DNA of 64,000 nt from Pyropia haitanensis (lineage: Eukaryota > Rhodophyta > Bangiophyceae > Bangiales > Bangiaceae). The stretch spans positions 4,188,460 to 4,252,459 of the forward strand of contig SDUX01000007.1 of NCBI GenBank assembly GCA_008729055.1. The letters are read 5' to 3'. A program made the position numbers and the translations under genes. Shown one piece after another: positions 56,002 to 64,000 of this stretch. The notes beneath the pieces were generated by a model. It had not been told where the DNA came from and searched no databases. It saw nothing but the letters and a program-made list of their open reading frames with translations. How positions within the stretch are numbered: position 1 is the stretch's first letter; each line of letters starts with the position of its first letter.

Positions 56002-56500
56002 NNNNNNNNNNNNNNNNNNNNNNNNNNNNNNNNNNNNNNNNNNNNNNNNNNNNNNNNNNNNNNNNNNNNNNNNNNNNNNNNNNNNNNNNNNNNNNNNNNN
56101 NNNNNNNNNNNNNNNNNNNNNNNNNNNNNNNNNNNNNNNNNNNNNNNNNNNNNNNNNNNNNNNNNNNNNNNNNNNNNNNNNNNNNNNNNNNNNNNNNNNN
56201 NNNNNNNNNNNNNNNNNNNNNNNNNNNNNNNNNNNNNNNNNNNNNNNNNNNNNNNNNNNNNNNNNNNNNNNNNNNNNNNNNNNNNNNNNNNNNNNNNNNN
56301 NNNNNNNNNNNNNNNNNNNNNNNNNNNNNNNNNNNNNNNNNNNNNNNNNNNNNNNNNNNNNNNNNNNNNNNNNNNNNNNNNNNNNNNNNNNNNNNNNNNN
56401 NNNNNNNNNNNNNNNNNNNNNNNNNNNNNNNNNNNNNNNNNNNNNNNNNNNNNNNNNNNNNNNNNNNNNNNNNNNNNNNNNNNNNNNNNNNNNNNNNNNN
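56002..56500. other. Assembly gap (499 N)
   Basis: Run of undetermined bases inside the rDNA spacer. Protein frames crossing it have no meaning. Confidence 0.99.
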
Positions 56501-57349
56501 AAGAATTGGGGAAACACGGTCTTCCTTATGAATCACAAACGAGGCCGGTCTATGATGGTCTTGCGAAACAAGCGCTTGCCCCCTGAACGTTTATACTAGC
56601 TGTAAGCCCAGTAACGCGGAAGCTGGCGGGTTGAAGGGTGGCGTCCCCTCCCAAGTGCCGCTCTGAGGAGGCTGCTTAGCCATGCCGAAATCCTTAAGTT
56701 GTGCGTTCCTGTGGTGTTCGGCATCTTTACCCGTGACGGTCTATGGGAATATTCTGGAGCTCTGCTCGACCCCCTACCGGGCGTGGTATCATTTGTTGTA
56801 GCGGGCGCGCTATCACAGTCCTTGGCTGTGGTATCAATCCGCATATTGAAGCGTTAACGTTTCCCTTGGAGGGCGTCGTATCGTCGCAGCCCCGTCTATG
56901 GACATATCTCCGTGTAGCGCAAAGGGGTCCTTTCTTTTATGTTTCTGAGGCGCCGTCCATCTCTTTTCCCGGGTGGACGGCCTGGTTCAAGGTGCTCCTT
57001 AGCCCAGGGCACCGAACGGGAGTTTTTCTCCATGTCGAAAGAGGGAGCAGGGAGGGAAGTCCCTTTTTTCCCAAGCAAAAGACCAGAGCTGGGTCTGGCA
57101 TAAGCAAGGCAGGCAGGGACAAAAGTTCCTAGCTAGAGCGTATGATTTCTTGAGGCGGGGCCCTTGCGTAAGAATGCAGAGTGTGAGCTTCGCCACTCAC
57201 ATGGGTGTTCGCCTGAAAGCCGCATGATGTATTGTGTACGTTCCACTCTTGGGAGGAACGCCGGCTGGGGCCTTTTTTTTCCTGTCTGTTCTTATTTAGT
57301 GTTTCCAGGCTTGGGCTCTGGCCGATAAAGCTTGAGAAGATCATCTGTC
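56501..57349. repeat. Right copy of the ~0.9-kb direct duplicate
   Basis: Repeats the left copy almost base for base and then continues into new sequence (TCTGAGACTCGCGCGGCC) where the left copy ends at the gap. This is the pattern of two contig ends covering the same place. Confidence 0.85.
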
Positions 57350-58409
57350 TGAGACTCGCGCGGCCTCTTTTTTTTTTTTTCGACGGTATCAAGCCTGGCG
57401 TGTTTTTTTGATACAAAAAAAAAACAGCCTGAGGCTCTAAGAGTATATATGAGGTGCACATATATACGCGGAGTGCATGAGTAGGTACAGGACAAGGGGG
57501 GGACAAAAAAAAGTCCTTGCTTGCTCCTCTATCCATGCTACGACCTTGTTTGGGGAAAAACGTTTTGCCATGGGGGTACACCTTCCAGTTGATGACAAAA
57601 CAATGGAAGAGGTTTTGGCGCTCACTCCGCGCGCCTTTACCTCGCATACATACCTTGGGGAAGTGCCCGTTTTTTTTTTTATAAGAAAAAAAGGGCGGCC
57701 TCCTCAAGAAACGTCTCTGAGTGAGTGGCTTGTCTCCCGCCATCCCCACACACAAACCCGACCGTTACCTTTTTTTTGGTGGCGGGAACGGGCGGTGGGG
57801 GTACAGGGGGGGGGTCCTCACAAAGTAGTCGGCACAGTCTCTCGTACTTGGGGGACTGCGCAGTACCATCCGGTTCGACTGGAGAGGAAGGAAAATAACG
57901 AACAAGTGTGAAGATTCCTCACACAAGTGACCTGTCGACCGCTCGTCGGTTGGCATTGACTATGCTGGGATGGCGCGGGGGGGGAAAAAGGGGCAAAAAA
58001 AAGCGCGGGAAGAAAAAAAAACCGCCAAGAAAAACTCAGCAGAGAGCAAAGGTGCGCCGTTACGAAACCCGTCGTGGGGTCACGCGCGGATTTTCCAAGA
58101 CAACGGCCTCTGCTGGCCCACCCCACGATCCATCATTTTTGTACGGAAAAAAGACGCACCTGCAACAAGGAGGAAATGCCTGAGCAGATGTGCCGCGGGC
58201 GACGGCGCACGTGGATTGCCTTGCAATATAGGCACATCCCTGCCGTTTGCCAGCGACTTGGTACAAGAGAAAAAAAAAAAAACCAAGGGAAGTGCCGCCC
58301 CGCCTGCGATGGCTCTGATGCATTGCCCTTTTGACATTTTCCGCCCATCGCGTGGCTGGCTCTCCCGCCCTTTTTTTTTTTTTTTCCCTCAAAGTACATG
58401 TACCTATTT
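57350..58409 (+). other. Distal spacer / 5' external transcribed spacer upstream of 18S
   Basis: 1.06 kb with frequent A- and T-runs (57367, 57415, 57670, 58010, 58268, 58373), unlike the GC-rich chromosome. By position it must contain the 5' ETS and probably the Pol I start, but no initiation site was identified. Confidence 0.55.
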
Positions 58410-58974
58410 ACCTGGTTGATCCTGCCAGTAGTCATATGCTTGTCTCAAAGATTAAGCCATGCATGTCTAAGTATAAACACTTTTATACACGTGAAACTGC
58501 GAATGGCTCATTAAAACAGTTATAGTTCCTTTGAGAACCACACTACTTGGATAACCGTAGTAATTCTAGAGCTAATACATGCCGCAACGCCCGACTCACG
58601 AAGGGTGGTATTTATTGGATAAAAAACCATCGTGCTCCTTCCAGAGCGCTTTGAGATGATTCACAATAACTTGTCGGATCGCATGGCCTTGTGCTGGCGA
58701 CTGCTCATTCAAATTTCTGCCCTATCAACTTTCGATGGTAGAGTATTGGTCTACCATGGTGTCGACGGGTAACGGGGAATTAGGGTTCGATTCCGGAGAG
58801 GGAGCCTGAGAAACGGCTACCACATCCAAGGAAGGCAGCAGGCGCGCAAATTACCCAATCCCGACTCGGGGAGGTAGTGACAAAAAATAACAATAGGGGG
58901 CCCTTTGGGCCTTCTAATTGGAATGAGAACAATTTAAATCCCTTATCGAGGATCCATTGGAGGGCAAGTCTGGT

Positions 58975-59537
58975 GAACCTAGTTCCACTCGTTGCTCGCC
59001 TCGTGCTGTGATTGCATATGCACAGGCGCACCGCGTGAAGCGTCAAGCCCTCGTTAAAATAAAACAGCGCCAGATGTCTTCTTTCCGGAAGCAGGGTGAC
59101 TTGTGGAAGGCAAGCAGGCAAAAGATGGGAACGTATTTTCTGTTGGCAGAATCCATGAGCCCCCATCATACACTTCTAAATTGTCGGGGAGTGCCCGCCA
59201 GGCCTTTGACTACCGCGGTCCGCCGAGAGGTGAGAGCGAGCAATCGTTCAGGACGCAGCAGTGTACGTAGTGGTACATGGATGGTAAAAACGTCAAGGGT
59301 AGGGTTGATCCGCAGGGAAGCGCGAGTGCTTCTGTCATTTGGCCTTTTAGTGGCCGCGTGGCGAGATGCAAAGGCGAACCTTCAGAGACTCTAATGGAGT
59401 GGGCGCAAGCTTAAGGGAGAGTCCAATCCACTGGGAAAAAAACCAGGTCCACAGGAGTAACGGGGATTTGCTCGCCCCGGAGGACTGTGGAAGGCGACAA
59501 AGCGTCTTATGGGGCGCAGCGTTGTCGGGTATGAATG
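58975..59537 (+). ncRNA. Group I self-splicing intron at SSU position S516
   Basis: Sits between ...AGTCTGGT and GCCAGCAGCCGCGG, exactly site 516 (E. coli numbering). The 5' exon ends in U and the intron ends in G (59537), as group I rules require. An internal guide GCCAGA at 59069-59074 pairs with UCUGGU of the exon, giving the G.U wobble at the splice site. Core elements: AAATTGTCGGGGAGTGCCC near 59178 (P3/P4 strands), CTTCAGAGACTCTAATGG near 59380 (P7 strand, R element), and AAGGGAGAGTCC near 59413 (S element). 563 bases, no long reading frame, so no homing endonuclease. IC1-like by core. Confidence 0.9.
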
Positions 59538-60097
59538 GCCAGCAGCCGCGGTAATTCCAGCTCCAATAGCGTATATTAAAGTTGTTGCAGTTAAAACGCT
59601 CGTAGTCGGACCTCGGAGCGCCCTCACGGGCCGGGCTTCTGCCCTTGTGCCAGTGGGAGTTTGTCTCCTTTTGTCGGGACGCGGTGTGTGGGGCCTTGAC
59701 TGGTTCCGCGCGTTTATACCTGCGGGCCGACCGTTTACTGTGAAGAAAGTAAAGTGTTCAAAGCAGGCCAATGCCTTGAATATGTGAGCATGGAATAATA
59801 GAATAGGACTTGGGCTCTATTTTGTTGGTTTCCAGTGACCAAGTAATGATTAATAGGGATGGTTGGGGGCATTCGTATTTCATTGTCAGAGGTGAAATTC
59901 TTGGATTGATGGAAGACGTACAACTGCGAAAGCATCTGCCATGGATGTTTTCATTGATCAAGAACGAAAGTTAGGGGATCGAAGACGATCAGATACCGTC
60001 GTAGTCTTAACCATAAACGATGCCGACTGGGGATTGGCGGGGCTTCTAATTCATGTCCACGTCAGCACCCTAAGGGAAACCAAAGTCTTTGGGTTCT

Positions 60098-60166
<69 letters not shown>

Positions 60167-60615
60167 GCGGCTTAATTTGACTCAACACGGGAAAACTTAC
60201 CAGGTCCGGACAGAAGTATGATTGACAGACTGAAAGCTCTTTCTTGATTTTTTGGTTGGTGGTGCATGGCCGTTCTTAGTTGGTGGAGTGATTTGTCTGG
60301 TTAATTCCGTTAACGAACGAGACCTCGTCCTGCTAAATAGGTGCGCGCATGCCAGCACTGCGTTCTTACCTTCTTAGAGGGACTATGCGCGTCTAGCGTA
60401 TGGAAGATTGAGGCAATAACAGGTCTGTGATGCCCTTAGATGTTCTGGGCCGCACGCGCGCTACACTGATGCATTCAACGAGTTTCACTTGATAGTCCTG
60501 GGTCGGAAGGCTCGGGTAATCTTTTGAAAGTGCATCGTGCTGGGGATAGATCATTGCAATTTTTGATCTTAAACGAGGAATTCCTTGTAGGCGCAGGTCA
60601 TCAGCCTGCGCCGAA

Positions 60616-60670
<55 letters not shown>

Positions 60671-60741
60671 ATGAAATGTCCGGATCGTGGCTACTGTGAT
60701 GGACTCTGTCCAGAGCGGCAGCCGTGAGAAGCTCATTAAAT

Positions 60742-60777
<36 letters not shown>

Positions 60778-60784
<7 letters not shown>

Positions 60785-61331
60785 TTTTGTGGATGGACAC
60801 CCCGACGGGTGGTCCTTCCGTAGGAAAACGTACACGAAGCCTTTGCAGCCCGAAAGGGTGCACAGGACGCGACTAGGAAAAAAAAGGATTCTGTGGTCAA
60901 TGCAAGCGGCGGCCACCGCCCCCCCCCCCACCTCGCCGAGGTGGGGGGGGGGGGGGAGGGACAGCTGCGACTTTCTCAAATTGCGGGAACACCCTAAAGT
61001 CAGCAAACACCGCGGCTTGGCGCGAAAAGCGCCAGGCGCAGCAGTCGGGGTAGCGCCCTGACGGATGGTAATAGCTTTTGTTGAATGGAACAATGGGCAA
61101 TCCGCAGCCAAGCCCCTAAGGCCCCTCGCGGCTATGGGGAAGGTTCACAGACTGTAAGGGAAGGGGTTTTTCTGCTATGAAGAGCTTAAGAGACAGTCGG
61201 TCCCCTGCGAAAGCAGAGTCTCATGTGAGGAAGGCGCCCAGGAAAAAGTGGGTGCTGGAGAGCCATGGGAGCCCTCCCTCGTTGGTGGGGGGGGGGCGGG
61301 GAGTTTTCCAAGACGAGAAAAATAATACACG
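60778..61331 (+). ncRNA. Group I self-splicing intron at SSU position S1506
   Basis: Lies between ...GTCGTAACAAGGT and TTCCGTAGGTGAACC, site 1506. The 5' exon ends in U and the intron ends in G (61331). GCCUU at 60839-60843 can pair with AAGGU of the exon, placing a G.U at the splice site. The core is strongly IC1: AAATTGCGGGAACACCCTAA near 60978, GCAATCCGCAGCCAAGCCCC near 61095, GGTTCACAGACTGTAAGG near 61142 and AGACAGTCGGTCCCC near 61191, all close to the Tetrahymena intron elements. 554 bases and no endonuclease frame. The intron begins with the same seven bases (TTCCGTA) that start the 3' exon, which can mislead boundary callers. Confidence 0.92.
60918..60956 (+). other. Long G/C hairpin in the S1506 intron (P2-type extension)
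   Basis: A C-run plus ACCTC, a three-base loop GCC, then GAGGT plus a G-run form a stem of about 14 base pairs. It lies between the guide (P1) and the P3/P4 core, where a P2 arm is expected. Confidence 0.7.
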
Positions 61332-61361
61332 TTCCGTAGGTGAACCTGCGGAAGGATCATT

Positions 61362-61694
61362 CACAAACTTTTGACGTAACATACACACACGCGAAACAAA
61401 AAAAAACGCCACTGCTGTGAGCGTATCGATGCATTGAGGTATTTTTTTTTACCTCCCCTCCTCCACCCTTTATTTTCTTCCTCTTCCCCTCCTGTTTTGT
61501 AGGTGACTCTACAACAACGGGGGAGGCGGAGAGTGAGGGTGGCGGGAGGAAAACAATACAACACACACTATATGTTTTTGTCTTATCCGCTTTGTCTCGG
61601 GGGACACCCCCTCTTTCCCTTTGGGGGGCGGGGTTGGAACCTTTGAGAAAAAGCGCTTGTCTCGGTACAAGAAAAAAAAAAAAAAAAAAAGATA
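61362..61694 (+). other. ITS1
   Basis: About 333 bases between 18S and 5.8S with a T-run (61442), pyrimidine-rich middle and an A-run of about 20 (61671-61690) just before 5.8S. Confidence 0.9.
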
Positions 61695-61850
61695 CAACTC
61701 TTAGCGGTGGATATCTTGGCTCTCGCAACGATGAAGAACGCAGCTAACTGCGATAACTAATGTGAATTGCAGGACTTCGTGAATCATTGAGTCTTTGAAC
61801 GCAAGTTGCGCTCATGTCCGGGTGGATGTGAGCATGCCTGTTTGAGTGTC
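61695..61850 (+). rRNA. 5.8S rRNA
   Basis: About 156 bases. Starts CAACTCTTAGCGGTGGATAT and contains CGATGAAGAACGCAGC, GAATTGCAGGACTTCGTGAA and TTTGAACGCAAGTTGCGCTC. These are near-universal 5.8S signatures. Ends are set by the family's usual length, uncertain by a few bases. Confidence 0.95.
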
Positions 61851-62486
61851 TTTTTTTTATACAAAAAGAACACAACCATCGGCTCTCCAGACAAGAAAAA
61901 CAACCGCTCCCCACTGTGTCTTCCACCTTGCGTGGGAGCACGGGGATGGTTTGTATGGTGCAAGCCGGAGATGGGCACGTCGCTCCCCTGCAAAGGCGGG
62001 GGGCGTCGCCCGAAACAAGGAAAAAGTGCCCGCTAATAGGAGGCATACCAGATGAGAGCAAGTAAGGCTTTTTTTTGACTTTACTCATTATTCCTTGTTT
62101 TTCTTCCCCCTCCCCGTCCTCCCGGGTTTTTTTCTCGGGTCGTACGGATGGGCAAAAAGGAATGATTTGGGCTTGAAGTCTCTGCATGGATTTGAGGTTT
62201 ATAACCCAGGTGGGCGTTGGTTACTTGCCATGCTGCCGCGCTGGGGTTTCTGTGCTTAGACCTACCTTTTCTACTTTCTTTTCCCTTTCCCCGTCTTCAC
62301 GTGGAGACTTGGAGGATGGGGGGGCGGATGGAATAACGAGAAAAAAGAAAGGCTGGAACGCTTTCGACCAAACATGTCTGGGAAACAAGACCCCTTTGGA
62401 ACGTGAGCAACAAAAGGAAAAAAAAAACGGCTCAAGGCGGCGGGGCTACGCCCCGCGCGGCCTTGTGGCGTGTACATATCCCACTC
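61851..62486 (+). other. ITS2
   Basis: About 636 bases between 5.8S and 28S. Contains a T-run at 61851 with an A-rich partner (ATACAAAAAGAACAC), mixed G-rich and T-rich arms, and a GCGGGGC hairpin region near 62437-62461. Long for an ITS2 but without sign of an insertion. Confidence 0.88.
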
Positions 62487-63468
62487 TTGATCTCAAATCA
62501 GGTAGGACCACCCGCTGAATTTAAGCATATAATTAAGCGGAGGAAGAGAAACTAAAAAGGATTCCCTCAGTAGCGGCGAGCGAAGCGGGAAAAGCTCAAC
62601 ATGAAAACCGGTAGGGGTACACCCCCCCCTGACCGGGTTGTAGGGTAAAGTGGTGTCGTCAGTGTCGAGTCGGATATAAATCCCGTTTGGAATGGGGTGT
62701 CATAGAGGGTGATAACCCCGTCTTTGATCCGACATGCCGATGCGTTACGATGACCTTACAAAGAGTCGGGTTGCTTGGGCATGCAGCCCAAAGTGGGTGG
62801 TAAACTCCATCTAAAGCTAAATATCAGCGAGAGACCGATAGTGTACAAGTACCGTAAGGGAAAGATGCAAAGAACTTTGAAAAGAGAGTCAAACAGGGCT
62901 TGAAACCGTTAAGAGAGAAGCGAAGGAGGCCAGTGATCATGGGGCCAGATCCCCAAGTGCCCGTACAGGGGCGCCGTAACGTTCTGGTTTTTCCCGGGGC
63001 AGCGCCGACCGGCGGGCTCGTGACAAAGGGGAGGGGGTTGAGGGATTTGTTTCCCGCCTCTTGCTCCTCTATGGCTTTGCCTCTGGTCGAGGGCGTTTAC
63101 ACCTTCCACTTTATTGTGTGAGGGCGCTGTCAAAATGGCCTTTTCCATCCCGTCTTGAAACACGGACCAAGGAGTCTAACATACTCGCAAGTGTTTGGGT
63201 GTTTAAAACCTCTGCGCACAATGAAAGTAAATCGGTAGCTCTGCGTTACTGTACGGTGGGAACCCTAACGTATGTATACATGGGGGCACCATCACCCGGT
63301 CCCGATCCCCTCGGGGTGGTTGGTTTCGTGGCAGAGCGAGTATGCTGGGACCCGAAAGATGGTGAACTATTCCTGAATAGGGCAAAGCCAGAGGAAACTC
63401 TGGTGGAGGCTCGTAGCGATGCTGACGTGCAAATCGCTCGTCGAATTTGGGTATAGGGGCGAAAGACT

Positions 63469-63518
<50 letters not shown>

Positions 63519-63813
63519 GAGAGCAAATGCAAGTCAGTATCATCCGGTAAAGCGAATGATTAGAGGCCTCGGGGGAGTAACTCCTTCGACCTATTCTCAA
63601 ACTTTAAATAGGTGAGGCGCCGGTCAAGTTGCTTCGAACAATGAACGCCGTGCGGACAATGATTGCTCTTAGTGGGCCGATTTTGGTAAGCAGAACTGGC
63701 GATGCGGGATGAACCGAAAGCGACGCTAAGGTGCCAAACTCCCGGCTCATTCAGACACCAGAAAAGGTGTTGATTCATACAGACAGCAGGACGGTGGCCA
63801 TGGAAGTCGGAAT

Positions 63814-63847
<34 letters not shown>

Positions 63848-64000
63848 TGGATCAGCCCTGAAAATGGATGGCGCTTAAGCAGGGGACCGAGGCGTTGCCG
63901 TTGGGGCAAATACGAGGCCCTGATGAGTAGGAGGGCGTGGGGGTTTTGAAATACGGTACATTCGCGTGGAAGCCTTGGGCGTGAGCTCGGGTGGAGCGGC
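62487..64000 (+). rRNA. 28S (LSU) rRNA, 5' part, runs off the window
   Basis: Begins TTGATCTCAAATCAGGTAGG, then ACCACCCGCTGAATTTAAGC, the canonical LSU start. Further landmarks: AAGCGGAGGAAGAGAAACTA, TCAGTAGCGGCGAGCGAAG, GTACCGTAAGGGAAAG, AAGAACTTTGAAAAGAGAGT and the TAGTAGCTGGTTCCCTCCGA block near 63481. No group I or other insertion is seen in the first 1.5 kb. The gene is cut by the window end. Confidence 0.96.

Larger units (their letters stand above)
58410..61361 (+). rRNA. 18S (SSU) rRNA gene, interrupted by two group I introns
   Basis: Begins ACCTGGTTGATCCTGCCAGT and ends CCTGCGGAAGGATCATT, the universal eukaryotic SSU ends. Internal landmarks: GATTAAGCCATGCATGTCTA, GGTTCGATTCCGGAGAGGGA, CAGCAGCCGCGGTAATTCC, GAGGTGAAATTCTTGG, GGAATTGACGGAAGGGCACC, GTACACACCGCCCGTCGC. 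Removing 58975-59537 and 60778-61331 leaves about 1835 bases, a normal length. Details such as TTAAAACGCTCGTAGTCGGA fit red algae, judged from memory of such sequences. Confidence 0.97.

Noticed and set aside
55654..56599. Frames of 180-290 codons across 56002-56500
   Set aside because: They consist mostly of undetermined bases in the assembly gap.
58785..58795. GGTTCGATTCC as a tRNA B box
   Set aside because: It is a conserved piece of 18S rRNA.
58780..64000. Short protein frames inside the rDNA
   Set aside because: They lie in 18S, introns, spacers and 28S; none has a protein motif, and no LAGLIDADG or His-Cys box endonuclease was seen.

Overview
This is a nuclear eukaryotic window. It has spliceosomal introns with GT..AG borders, eukaryote-only protein families (a GINS subunit, ESCRT-III, SEL1L/Hrd3, an FG nucleoporin, PDK) and a eukaryotic rDNA unit. 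The gene-bearing part (1-49.4 kb) is extremely GC-rich, with long GGC/GCC and poly-G/poly-C tracts. Genes are compact, mostly intronless, and tightly packed in alternating orientation. The 18S gene carries group I introns at the classic S516 and S1506 sites. Together with the 18S text and the GC-rich, intron-poor style, this points to a bangiophycean red alga (Porphyra/Pyropia-like). That assignment is inference, not proof.

Layout. 1-9.3 kb: NUP42-like FG nucleoporin (+, cut by the window start), GINS2/Psf2 (-), VPS20/CHMP6 (+, one intron), a PRXL2-type peroxiredoxin-like protein (-), a ubiquitin-fold protein (+), and a putative plastid membrane protein (+). 10.7-21 kb: Dhh1/DDX6 helicase with a huge Pro/Gln-rich N-terminus (-), glutamate-cysteine ligase (+), pyruvate dehydrogenase kinase (+). 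23.8-37 kb: a three-exon 76-residue membrane microprotein (+), SEL1L/Hrd3 (-), a membrane-anchored M14 carboxypeptidase with propeptide (+), and a GT14 glycosyltransferase (-). 37-49.4 kb is gene-poor: a TA-flanked MITE-like element at 45.3-45.9 kb and an Ala-rich hypothetical protein that runs into the next block.

49.4-64 kb is a different kind of DNA. First come degenerate telomere-like C-rich repeats (CCCTAA / CCCTTAACCCA flavour) arranged in ~236-bp and ~267-bp higher-order units. Then comes an rDNA intergenic spacer with its own subrepeats (~152 bp and ~178 bp) and a 499-N scaffold gap flanked by a ~0.9-kb near-duplicate. Last is the rDNA: 18S (two group I introns), ITS1, 5.8S, ITS2 and the 5' part of 28S, which runs off the window.

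A recurring theme is that conserved protein sequence jumps between frames exactly at long G or C homopolymers (NUP42-like, the 8.2-kb gene, Hrd3, carboxypeptidase, the 47.5-kb gene). The simplest reading is homopolymer length error in the assembly, so these genes should not be called pseudogenes without reads or RNA. No operons, CRISPR arrays, tRNAs or bacterial-type features were seen.
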